DNA of 6,315 bases from Alphaproteobacteria bacterium (GCA_028865155.1 JAGWKW010000078.1:1-6315); one strand, 5' to 3'; shown: positions 1 to 5,905, numbered from the stretch's first letter. The notes: generated by a model from the sequence alone, not told the origin. A program made the numbers and translations.

Positions 1-1482
1 GATAATGCGATTGCGCGGGCCCATGCGCCGGTTTTCCGCAAATACTGGGCGGCCTGCCCGCATGCGCTGCTCGATGCGTCCGAGGAACATGTCGGCCTGC
101 CCGCGGGACAGATCGGCAATTCCGAAGTCGGGCATATGAATCTGGGTGCGGGGCGCGTCGTGTATCAGGATTTGCCGCTTATCGACCGCGCGGTCGCAAG
201 CGGCGATCTGGCTAAAAACCCGGCTTTGCAAAACTTCATCGCCGCGCTTAAGAAAAGCGGCGGCGTGTGCCATCTGATGGGTCTTGCCTCGCCCGGCGGC
301 GTGCATGCGCACCAAAATCATATCGCCGCGCTGGCCAAAATTTTATCGGACGCGGGCGTCGCCGTTTACGTCCATGCCTTTCTCGACGGACGCGACGTGC
401 CGCCGCAAAGCGCGGATGCGCAAATCGCCAAGCTTGCCGCCGATCTGCGCACCATCGATCTGCGCACCGTGGGCCGCGTGCGGCTCGCGACGCTTTGCGG
501 ACGGTATTATGCGATGGATCGCGACAAAAGATGGGAACGGGTCGAGCGCGCTTATGACCTCGTCACGTCCGGCGCAGGCACGAAGGAAGCCGACGCAGTT
601 TCTGCGATCAAGGCCAGCTATGCCGCAGGCATCACGGACGAATTCGTCGAACCCGTCGTGCTGGGCGACTATGCGGGCATGAAGGATGGCGACGGCGTGC
701 TGTTCGCGAATTTCCGCGCCGACCGCGCGCGCGAAATTTTGACCGCCCTGCTCGACCCCGCTTTTTCGGGCTTCGCGCGCAGGAAAACGGTTGCCTTCGC
801 GGCTGCCGCCGGAATGGTCGAATATTCCGGCGCGCTGAACAAAGTCATGTCCGCTCTGTTCCCGCCCAAGGAAATCAAGGACAGTCTGGGCGAAATCGCT
901 TCCCATGCAGGGCTGACGCAGCTTCGCATCGCCGAAACGGAAAAATACCCGCATGTGACGTTTTTCTTCAACGGCGGACGGGAAGAGCCTTTCCCCGGCG
1001 AGGAACGCATCATGGTTCCGTCCCCCAAAGTCGCGACTTACGATTTGCAGCCGGAAATGTCGGCCTACGAAGTTACCGACAAAGTTGTTGAAGCCATCGA
1101 ATCGGACAAATTCGACCTGATCGTTTTGAATTACGCCAATCCCGACATGGTCGGACATACCGGCGACCTTGCCGCCACGACCAGAGCGGTCGAAGCCATC
1201 GACGTTTGTCTGGGCCGTCTGTTCGCGGCGGTGGAAAAACGCGGCGGGATCGTTTTGCTGACCGCCGATCACGGCAATTGCGAAAAGATGTATGACGAAA
1301 CGACAAAGGGGCCGCATACCGCCCATACGCTCGACCGCGTTCCGGTCATGCTGGTCAATGCGCCTGCGGATGTGAAGGCGTTGCGCGACGGCAAGCTGGC
1401 CGACGTCGCGCCGACGATGCTGGAGCTGATGCGCATGCCGAAGCCTACCGTGATGGACGGGCGCAGCCTGATCGTCCGCTAA
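1..1482 (+). CDS. gpmI: 2,3-bisphosphoglycerate-independent phosphoglycerate mutase, 5'-truncated by window edge
   Basis: This cytoplasmic enzyme interconverts 3-phosphoglycerate and 2-phosphoglycerate in glycolysis and gluconeogenesis, using two Mn ions and a phosphoserine intermediate. The frame is open from base 1, and 493 residues are visible before TAA at 1480-1482. The family is about 510 residues, so only the first 15-20 (the start and the N-terminal metal-binding Asp region) lie outside. Visible hallmarks are GNSEVGH at 115-135 with the catalytic serine codon at 121-123, FLDGRD near 379-396, NPDMVGHTGD near 1138-1167 with metal-ligand Asp and His, ADHGNCEKM near 1264-1290 with a second Asp-His pair, and PHTAHT near 1312-1329 with the last His ligand. 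The ATG at 136 is internal, because the catalytic-serine motif lies upstream of it in the same frame. The stop overlaps the envC start by one base, so the two are probably cotranscribed and coupled. The family call is near certain. Confidence 0.97.
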   Translation, partial: DNAIARAHAPVFRKYWAACPHALLDASEEHVGLPAGQIGNSEVGHMNLGAGRVVYQDLPLIDRAVASGDLAKNPALQNFIAALKKSGGVCHLMGLASPGGVHAHQNHIAALAKILSDAGVAVYVHAFLDGRDVPPQSADAQIAKLAADLRTIDLRTVGRVRLATLCGRYYAMDRDKRWERVERAYDLVTSGAGTKEADAVSAIKASYAAGITDEFVEPVVLGDYAGMKDGDGVLFANFRADRAREILTALLDPAFSGFARRKTVAFAAAAGMVEYSGALNKVMSALFPPKEIKDSLGEIASHAGLTQLRIAETEKYPHVTFFFNGGREEPFPGEERIMVPSPKVATYDLQPEMSAYEVTDKVVEAIESDKFDLIVLNYANPDMVGHTGDLAATTRAVEAIDVCLGRLFAAVEKRGGIVLLTADHGNCEKMYDETTKGPHTAHTLDRVPVMLVNAPADVKALRDGKLADVAPTMLELMRMPKPTVMDGRSLIVR

Positions 1483-2585
1483 TGCGCAAGCTTGTTCTTT
1501 TTCTTTTCCTGATCGCCATCGGCGCATCCGTTCCTGCGCGGGCGGCGACGCGCGAGAAGCTGCGCCAGATCGAACAGCAGCTAAGCCAGAAAAAGCAGCA
1601 GAAAGAGCAGCTCGACGCGACGGCGCGCGCGACCAGCAAGAATCTCGAAGCCTTGCGCGGCAAGCTGATCGACTCGGCGCGGACGTTGCAGAAAAAACAG
1701 GCCGAGGAGGAAAAGCTCGAAGGCACGCTGGACGATTTGAGCAAGCAGATCGCCGCCAAAAGCAAAACGGCGGCGCAGGAACGCAAACAGCTGGCGCGGA
1801 TCATCTCGGCATTGATCGGCATTGCGGGCCGCCCGCCCGTGACCCTGTTTTTGCAGAACGGCGTGACGGCCGACCATATCCATCGCAGCATTTTATTGCG
1901 GTCGATCCTGCCGCGCCTGAAGCAGGAAGCCGAAAATACCGCACGCGATCTGACCTCGCTGTATGATCTCAAGGCGCGGATGGCGCGGCAGAAACGGCTT
2001 GTCGCCGCCGCGCAGAACAATCTGTCGAGGCAGAAGCATACGCTCGACCAGTTGATCTCGGCGCGGCAGGGCTTCCTGAAACGTACCGAAGCGCAAAAGA
2101 CTGAAATTGCCAAGCATCTGGCCCAGCTCGCCGCACAAGCCACGACGCTGCGCGAACTGATGGACCGCGTGACGCCGCCGCGGCGCGGGCGGCGCGAGGA
2201 ACGCCCGATGCCGCGCGGCGGGTTGCGGCTGCGCTGGCCGGTCGCAGGCGCCGTTCTGCGCGGTTATGGCCAGAAGGATTCCGATGGCGTGACAAGCGAA
2301 GGCGTGACGATTGCCGCCCCGCCCGGCGCGCCCGTCGTCGCCCCCTATGCAGGCAAGGTCGTGTTCGAAGGGCCGTTTCGCGGCTATGGAATTATCATGA
2401 TTTTGCAGAATCCGGGCGGCTATCACAGCTTCCTGTCCGGCTTCGGGCGGGTTGACGTCGATATGGGCGAAGAGGTCGAACGCGGCGAACCGCTCGGCAC
2501 GATGCCGGACGGATCGGGCGCACGCCCGCAGCTTTATTTCGAATGGCGGCGCGGCGACAGGCCGGTCGATCCCGGGTTGCGGTGA
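1482..2585 (+). CDS. envC: EnvC-like murein hydrolase activator with degenerate M23/LytM domain
   Basis: A predicted exported protein of 367 residues. Residues 1-21 look like a Sec signal peptide: basic MRK, a hydrophobic run, then cleavage after ARA. Residues about 23-110 and 145-230 are rich in Gln, Lys, Glu and Leu, as in the coiled coils of EnvC. A basic linker (about 231-247) leads into a C-terminal LytM domain (about 250-367). In catalytic M23 peptidases the motifs are HxGxD and HLH; here the equivalent sites read Ser272, Thr276, Gln350 and Tyr352, so every zinc ligand I can place is gone. This is the pattern of EnvC, which does not cut peptidoglycan but activates periplasmic amidases under control of FtsEX. 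The ATG overlaps the gpmI stop (TAATG). I see no separate Shine-Dalgarno, suggesting translational coupling. The amidase-activator role is inferred from the family; the degenerate sites are seen directly. Confidence 0.9.
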   Translation: MRKLVLFLFLIAIGASVPARAATREKLRQIEQQLSQKKQQKEQLDATARATSKNLEALRGKLIDSARTLQKKQAEEEKLEGTLDDLSKQIAAKSKTAAQERKQLARIISALIGIAGRPPVTLFLQNGVTADHIHRSILLRSILPRLKQEAENTARDLTSLYDLKARMARQKRLVAAAQNNLSRQKHTLDQLISARQGFLKRTEAQKTEIAKHLAQLAAQATTLRELMDRVTPPRRGRREERPMPRGGLRLRWPVAGAVLRGYGQKDSDGVTSEGVTIAAPPGAPVVAPYAGKVVFEGPFRGYGIIMILQNPGGYHSFLSGFGRVDVDMGEEVERGEPLGTMPDGSGARPQLYFEWRRGDRPVDPGLR

Positions 2586-3158
2586 TTAAAGTTCTGCGGT
2601 TGAGAGGGGCTTGGAGACAGGTTTTACGCCAATGCCGTCACGCCGAACAGGCTCGAGCGCGGCTGAGCCGGATACATCGCCGCCATTTACATGGCCGTTA
2701 GCGGTGGGCGTGTTTCGTACACCTGTCTTTCTCAGAAAATAGGTATTCCTGAAATTTTGTAGCGTGTCGTGGTCGGTCACGGACACGACCATATCGCCGA
2801 AATTGAAGTTTACCGGAACATGGCAAAGCTTTTCGCTTAGATCCCTGGCGGTCGAAAAGGCTTCTTCCAAAGTTACCCGCTTCTCGCCTTTCGAAGGATC
2901 GCATTCGGCAAGCCATGCCACGGCGGCGCAGATAACCGGCTTCTCGCTTTCCGGAACTCCTTCAGGCGGCGCGGCTTTCTCGGCGTATGAGAGATGGACG
3001 AAATCGGAACCGTTCACGACGGCATGGGACGTGTCTGCTGGAGAGTCGCCGACGAAAAGGGGCGCAAGGATTTCTTCGAGTTCTTCCTTGGAATAGCCTT
3101 TCGCGGATTTATCGACGGTAATGTTGATTTTCGAAAATACGTTTCTGAAAATGTTCAT
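2586..3158 (-). CDS. Uncharacterised 190-residue protein, AT-richer than neighbours
   Basis: I do not recognise this protein. The start chosen is ATG at 3156-3158, preceded by GGAAGG four bases upstream; an in-frame TTG at 3195-3197 would add 13 residues but has no ribosome site. There is no signal peptide or membrane segment, so it is probably cytoplasmic. Residues 1-145 look folded: an acidic helix (KEELEEIL, about 24-31), a mixed hydrophobic stretch with AAVAWLAE (78-85), a helix (EEAFSTARDLSEKL, 98-111), then alternating beta-like VPVNFNFGDMVVSVTDHDT (114-132). Residues about 146-190 are rich in Gly, Asn, Pro and Ser and are probably disordered. About half of its Arg codons are AGA/AGG, whereas the flanking genes mostly use CGN, and its 5' third is near 45-50% GC. 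Both suggest acquisition or low expression. It ends exactly where envC ends (stops adjacent, convergent). That it is coding is likely from its codon pattern; function is unknown. Confidence 0.72.
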   Translation of the reverse strand: MNIFRNVFSKINITVDKSAKGYSKEELEEILAPLFVGDSPADTSHAVVNGSDFVHLSYAEKAAPPEGVPESEKPVICAAVAWLAECDPSKGEKRVTLEEAFSTARDLSEKLCHVPVNFNFGDMVVSVTDHDTLQNFRNTYFLRKTGVRNTPTANGHVNGGDVSGSAALEPVRRDGIGVKPVSKPLSTAEL

Positions 3159-3357
3159 AAGGCCTTCCGCCCCTGCCGGATTTGGCGCGTATAACAACGC
3201 AGGTGCAGCATAACTGCAAGCCTATAATGCCGAGTCGCAGTTAATACTTTCATTCATTGTTTTGAAAAGGGAAATAATAGTTTCTTGTCGGCACATGAAC
3301 ACAAAAACCTGTAGAATATGGCTAAAAGTTCTGCACCCGCTCACGAAAGCAAAAAAG
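3159..3357. other. AT-rich intergenic region between the orphan gene and the rpmH promoter
   Basis: No convincing coding sequence is seen here. The stretch is much richer in A+T than the genes (about 30% GC at 3241-3300) and must carry the promoter of the leftward orphan gene. Leftward candidates are weak: a CATTAT at the reverse of 3224-3229 with an ATGAAA-like -35 eighteen bases upstream, and TTGCAG-17-TGTTAT closer to the gene. A 7-base inverted repeat surrounds the first of these -10 candidates. I find no DnaA-box cluster, tRNA or strong hairpin. Confidence 0.5.
3211..3243. repeat. 7-base inverted repeat flanking a -10-like hexamer
   Basis: TAACTGC at 3211-3217 and its exact reverse complement GCAGTTA at 3237-3243 are separated by 19 bases. 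The spacer contains TATAAT on the + strand (3223-3228), read as CATTAT/ATTATA on the - strand. The arms sit about 6-7 bases on either side of the leftward CATTAT, a geometry compatible with an operator over a promoter. A 7-base repeat of this kind can arise by chance, so the regulatory reading is inference. Confidence 0.35.
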
Positions 3358-3386
3358 TTGACTCTGCCGGGTATGGCCCTTATAAA
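3358..3386 (+). promoter_or_regulatory. Sigma70-type promoter of rpmH-rnpA
   Basis: TTGACT at 3358-3363 and TATAAA at 3381-3386 are separated by exactly 17 bases. Each differs from the housekeeping consensus at one position. The predicted transcript would start near 3393, giving a leader of about 20 bases before the rpmH ATG. Such a strong promoter suits a ribosomal-protein gene needed in large amounts. Confidence 0.85.
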
Positions 3387-3398
3387 GCACGCTCTTTC

Positions 3399-3404
3399 AA
3401 AGGA
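3399..3404 (+). promoter_or_regulatory. Shine-Dalgarno of rpmH
   Basis: AAAGGA lies 8 bases before the rpmH ATG at 3413, a near-ideal placement in a short leader. Confidence 0.8.
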
Positions 3405-3412
3405 ATTGTGAC

Positions 3413-3547
3413 ATGAAACGCACCTATCAACCCAGCAAGCTGGTTCGCAAGCGCCGCCATGGTTTCCGCGCGCGCATGGCCACCAAGAATGGCCGCAAGA
3501 TCCTGTCGCGCCGCCGTGCGCAGGGCCGCAAGAAGCTGTCCGCTTAA
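3413..3547 (+). CDS. rpmH: 50S ribosomal protein L34 (bL34)
   Basis: A complete 44-residue, extremely basic protein of the large ribosomal subunit. It begins [21 protein letters not shown] and continues through [23 protein letters not shown], the standard full-length bL34 pattern. Length matches the family. It has a near-consensus promoter and a good Shine-Dalgarno immediately upstream. It is followed at once by rnpA, the widely conserved arrangement in bacteria: the rpmH stop TAA (3545-3547) merges with the probable rnpA ribosome site. Identification is essentially certain. Confidence 0.98.
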   Translation: MKRTYQPSKLVRKRRHGFRARMATKNGRKILSRRRAQGRKKLSA

Positions 3548-3549
3548 GG
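3546..3549 (+). promoter_or_regulatory. Probable Shine-Dalgarno deciding the TTG start of rnpA
   Basis: AAGG overlaps the last two bases of the rpmH stop codon and lies 5 bases before TTG at 3555-3557. It is the only plausible ribosome site near the conserved rnpA N-terminus and implies reinitiation or coupling after rpmH. Confidence 0.5.
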
Positions 3550-3554
3550 CTTGC

Positions 3555-3908
3555 TTGGCCTCGACGCCTAAAATCGAAATTATACGCAAACGCGCCGACT
3601 TCCTTGCCGTTGCCGCCAGCGGCAAAAAATGGGTCGCGCCCGGTTTCATCCTTCAGATCGGTGCGGCACACGACCCCGCACCCGCTATCCGATATGGGCT
3701 GACCGCAAGCCGCAAAGTCGGCAATGCCGTGACCCGCAACCGGGCGAAACGCAGGTTGCGCGCGCTGGCTGCCGAGCTGTTGCCCTACGCTACATCCGAA
3801 CATGATTATGTGCTGATCGCGCGCGACATGACGCCCGTCCTGCCCTTCGACGCGATGCGGCAGGATATGGTCAAAGGCATGAAACGCATGAAAGTGTGGC
3901 GGGATTAG
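3555..3908 (+). CDS. rnpA: Ribonuclease P protein component
   Basis: The protein subunit of RNase P assists the catalytic RNA in removing 5' leaders from tRNA precursors. With a TTG start it has 117 residues, the usual size. KRADFLAV (about 12-19) is the typical N-terminal motif, GLTASRKVGNAVTRNRAKRRLR (48-69) contains the family RNR signature (Arg61-Asn62-Arg63) and basic RNA-binding helix, and DYVLIAR (84-90) is a conserved core strand. The frame is also open upstream to an ATG at 3459 inside rpmH, which would give 149 residues. That extension (Arg/Ala/Pro/Cys-rich) is the out-of-frame translation of rpmH and lacks a ribosome site, so I prefer TTG, although nested rnpA/rpmH overlaps are known in Thermus. 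Cotranscribed with rpmH. No yidD or yidC follows; yebC runs in the opposite direction 6 bases on. Confidence 0.93.
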   Translation: MASTPKIEIIRKRADFLAVAASGKKWVAPGFILQIGAAHDPAPAIRYGLTASRKVGNAVTRNRAKRRLRALAAELLPYATSEHDYVLIARDMTPVLPFDAMRQDMVKGMKRMKVWRD

Positions 3909-3916
3909 CCGCTTTT
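3899..3916 (+). terminator. Possible short intrinsic terminator of rpmH-rnpA
   Basis: GCGG (3899-3902) pairs with CCGC (3909-3912) around a 6-base loop that contains the rnpA stop TAG, followed by TTTT at 3913-3916. The stem is only 4 GC pairs plus a possible G-U, so it is weak. It is the only hairpin with a T run I could find between the convergent genes rnpA and yebC. Confidence 0.35.
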
Positions 3917-4670
3917 AGACTGCCGCGAATTTCTGCAAATCTTCTTCCGGAATGTCGAAATTGCCGGTGACGGTTTGGACGTCGTCATTGTCTTCGAGCG
4001 CGTCGATCAATTTCAACAGCGTTTGCGCGGCTTCGCCCACTATGGGCGTCAGCGTGTTCGGCGTCCAGACCAGCTTGGCGCTTTCCGGTTCGCCGAATTT
4101 GGCCTCCAGCGCGTCGCGAACGCTTCCAAAATCCTCGACCGGGCAGGTCACGGTGTGCGCGATGTCGTCGCTTTCGACATTTTCGCCGCCGGCTTCGATC
4201 ACCGCTTCGAGCATCGCGTCCGCCGTCGCAACCTTGGCCGGAAAAGCGATTTCGCCCACGCGCGTAAACATGAAAGCGACCGAGCCGCTTTCGCCCATCG
4301 ACCCGCCCTGTTTCGAGAAGATCGTGCGCAATTCCGCCGCCGTGCGGTTGCGGTTGTCGGTCAGCGCTTCGACGATCAGCGCGACGCCGCCGGGGCCATA
4401 GCCTTCATAGCGGACTTCATCGTAGTTCGCACCTTCGGTCGAGCCGGGCTGCGACGCTTTGATCGCGCGGTCGATGCGTTCGCGCGGAAGGTTGTTTTTG
4501 CGCGCTTCGGCGATGGCCGCGCGCAGACGCGGGTTATGGGCCGGGTCGGGCATGCCGGTCTTGGCCGCGACCATGATTTCGCGGGCGAGCTTGCCGAATA
4601 TCTTCGACCGCTTGGCCTCCGACTTCGCTTTTTGGTGCATCACGTTCTTGGCGTGGGAATGGCCTGCCAT
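3915..4670 (-). CDS. yebC: YebC/PmpR/TACO1-family protein
   Basis: A complete 251-residue cytoplasmic protein, normal for the family. It opens with MAGHSHAKNVMHQKAKSEAKRSKIF, the family's signature basic start, followed by the helical NPRLRAAIAEARKNNLPRERIDRAI (about 46-70). The next domain carries YDEVRYEGYGPGGVALIVEALTDNRNRTAAELR and KQGGSMGESGSVAFMF, and the C-terminal domain contains EDNDDVQTVTGNFD. Family members have been described both as DNA-binding transcription regulators and, for YebC_II and mitochondrial TACO1, as translation factors that help ribosomes through difficult sequences. The sequence alone does not settle which applies. The start is supported by GGAG at the reverse of 4679-4682, 8 bases upstream. 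It lies 15 bases behind ychF and is probably cotranscribed with it. Its stop is 6 bases from the convergent rnpA stop. Confidence 0.96.
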   Translation of the reverse strand: MAGHSHAKNVMHQKAKSEAKRSKIFGKLAREIMVAAKTGMPDPAHNPRLRAAIAEARKNNLPRERIDRAIKASQPGSTEGANYDEVRYEGYGPGGVALIVEALTDNRNRTAAELRTIFSKQGGSMGESGSVAFMFTRVGEIAFPAKVATADAMLEAVIEAGGENVESDDIAHTVTCPVEDFGSVRDALEAKFGEPESAKLVWTPNTLTPIVGEAAQTLLKLIDALEDNDDVQTVTGNFDIPEEDLQKFAAV

Positions 4671-4685
4671 TGCTGCGTCTCCAAC

Positions 4686-5792
4686 TTATACGTTGAATTT
4701 GAAGTGGAACACGTCGCCGTCGGCAACGATATAATCTTTGCCTTCCTGGCGCAATTTTCCCGCGTCGCGCGCGCCCGCTTCGCCGTTGCAGGCGATAAAG
4801 TCGTCATAGGCGATGGTTTCAGCGCGGATGAAGCCGCGTTCGAAATCGGTATGGATGGCGCCCGCCGCTTCGGGTGCTTTCGCGCCCCGGCGCACCGTCC
4901 ATGCGCGCGCTTCCTTCGGGCCAACCGTGAAAAAGGTCAGCAGGTCGAGACGGCGATATCCGGCGCGGATGATTTTGTTCAGCCCCGGTTCCGTCAAGCC
5001 CAGCGAGGATAAAAATTCGGTTTTTTCCTCGTCGCTTTCCAAAATCGCGACTTCGGATTCGATCGCGGCAGTAATGACGACGCATTCGGTATTTTCCGCC
5101 TTGGCTTTCGCGGCGACTTTTTCGGACAGCGCGTTGCCAGCCGCCGCGTCTTCCTCGCCGACATTGGCGACGTAAAGAACGGGCTTGGAGGTGACGAGTT
5201 GCAGCTGCTTCAAAATGGCTTTCTGTTCCGGCGACAGGTTCGGGATGATCGTGCGCGCGGGCTTGCCGTCGCGCAGCGCCGCCACGGCGGGTTCCATCAC
5301 GGATACCAGTTCCACCGCTTCCTTGTCGCCCTGCTTGGCGCGTTTCTGCATATTGACGAGGCGTTTTTCGAGGCTGTCGAGGTCGGCGAGCATCAATTCG
5401 GTTTCGACCGTTTCGGCATCGCGGATCGGATCGACCGAACCTTCGACATGGGTGATGTCGCCGCCTTCGAAGCAGCGCAGGACATGGATGATGGCGTCGA
5501 CCTCGCGGATATGGGCAAGGAACTGGTTGCCGAGCCCTTCGCCGCGCGCCGCGCCGCGCACAAGCCCGGCGATGTCGACGAATTCAAGCTGGGTCGGGAT
5601 GATTTTGGCCGACCCCGCGACGGCAGCCAGTTTGTCGAGGCGCGGATCGGGCACCGAGACGCGGCCGACATTGGGCTCGATCGTGCAGAACGGGTAATTG
5701 GCCGCCTGCGCGGCAGCCGTGGCCGTCAGCGCGTTGAAAAGCGTCGATTTGCCGACATTCGGCAATCCTACGATGCCGCAGTTGAAACCCAT
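4686..5792 (-). CDS. ychF: Redox-responsive/ribosome-binding ATPase YchF (OLA1 family, TGS domain)
   Basis: A complete 368-residue cytosolic P-loop protein of the Obg-related YchF/OLA1 family, close to the usual 363. The start is MGFNCGIVGLPNVGKST at 5790-5792: it begins at the conserved N-terminus and has AAGGA (reverse of 5800-5804) 7 bases upstream. A further in-frame extension to 5888 would add 32 unrelated residues. The Walker A/G1 motif is GLPNVGKS (9-16) and G3 is DIAG (73-76). The G4 position reads NVGE (210-213) instead of NKxD, the family hallmark that relaxes guanine specificity so YchF prefers ATP. A helical insert (about 130-200) and a C-terminal TGS domain (about 283-368, ending GKDYIVADGDVFHFKFNV) complete it. 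YchF binds ribosomes and has been linked to stress and redox responses. It is the first gene of a probable ychF-yebC operon and is divergent from zapE. It is not next to pth, a common partner elsewhere. Confidence 0.97.
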   Translation of the reverse strand: MGFNCGIVGLPNVGKSTLFNALTATAAAQAANYPFCTIEPNVGRVSVPDPRLDKLAAVAGSAKIIPTQLEFVDIAGLVRGAARGEGLGNQFLAHIREVDAIIHVLRCFEGGDITHVEGSVDPIRDAETVETELMLADLDSLEKRLVNMQKRAKQGDKEAVELVSVMEPAVAALRDGKPARTIIPNLSPEQKAILKQLQLVTSKPVLYVANVGEEDAAAGNALSEKVAAKAKAENTECVVITAAIESEVAILESDEEKTEFLSSLGLTEPGLNKIIRAGYRRLDLLTFFTVGPKEARAWTVRRGAKAPEAAGAIHTDFERGFIRAETIAYDDFIACNGEAGARDAGKLRQEGKDYIVADGDVFHFKFNV

Positions 5793-5799
5793 GGAAACG

Positions 5800-5804
5800 T
5801 CCTT
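5800..5804 (-). promoter_or_regulatory. Shine-Dalgarno of ychF
   Basis: AAGGA on the - strand lies 7 bases before the ATG at 5790-5792. It fixes the start at the conserved MGFNCGIVG rather than at the longer in-frame alternative. Confidence 0.75.
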
Positions 5805-5821
5805 TTTATGAAAGCCCGAGC

Positions 5822-5850
5822 GGTATAATAGGTTATTCGGCCAAGCGCAA
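5822..5850 (-). promoter_or_regulatory. Candidate leftward promoter of ychF-yebC
   Basis: On the - strand, TTGCGC (reverse of 5845-5850) and TATACC (reverse of 5822-5827) are 17 bases apart, giving a leader of about 22 bases to the ychF ATG. The -35 and -10 each match consensus only partly. The + strand of the same AT-rich core reads TATAAT at 5824-5829, which could serve rightward transcription of zapE, but I see no matching -35 for it. The whole 113-base gap (5793-5905) separates two divergent genes, so promoters for both must lie here or inside the genes. Confidence 0.4.
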
Positions 5851-5905
5851 ATCCTACCTGTTTTTACGTATTTTGCGAATCCCGGCAATCGGCTAGACAG
5901 GCGTG

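Noticed and set aside
1445..1500. Promoter or ribosome site specific to envC
   Set aside because: The gpmI stop and envC ATG overlap by one base, and no purine-rich site or -35/-10 pair stands out, so coupled translation from the gpmI transcript is simpler.
343..1527. A 394-codon open frame on the - strand opposite gpmI
   Set aside because: gpmI on the + strand carries all catalytic motifs. The antisense frame is open because GC-rich third positions avoid stops, and its product is a His/Arg/Gly/Asp-rich string with no recognisable fold.
2764..3096. A 110-codon + strand frame opposite the orphan gene, considered as the true gene
   Set aside because: It has no ribosome site, a Ser-rich composition typical of antisense frames and no link to either neighbour. 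The - strand frame has more natural amino-acid patterning and a ribosome site.
3159..3412. Replication origin near rpmH
   Set aside because: rpmH often lies near oriC in bacteria and the gap is AT-rich, but there is no dnaA gene here and I found no cluster of TTATCCACA-like boxes.
3222..3803. A 193-codon - strand frame across rpmH, rnpA and the upstream gap
   Set aside because: It is antisense to two certain genes and crosses their promoter. The product is Cys/Gly/Arg-rich with no domain.
3975..5012. A 345-codon open frame on the + strand across yebC and the 3' end of ychF
   Set aside because: It spans two well-identified genes in antisense and the gap between them, is rich in Arg/Phe/Asp/Ala in the way antisense frames are, and has no family resemblance.
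5199..5828. A 209-codon + strand frame opposite ychF
   Set aside because: Antisense shadow of a conserved GTPase-like gene, with no start signal and no recognisable product.
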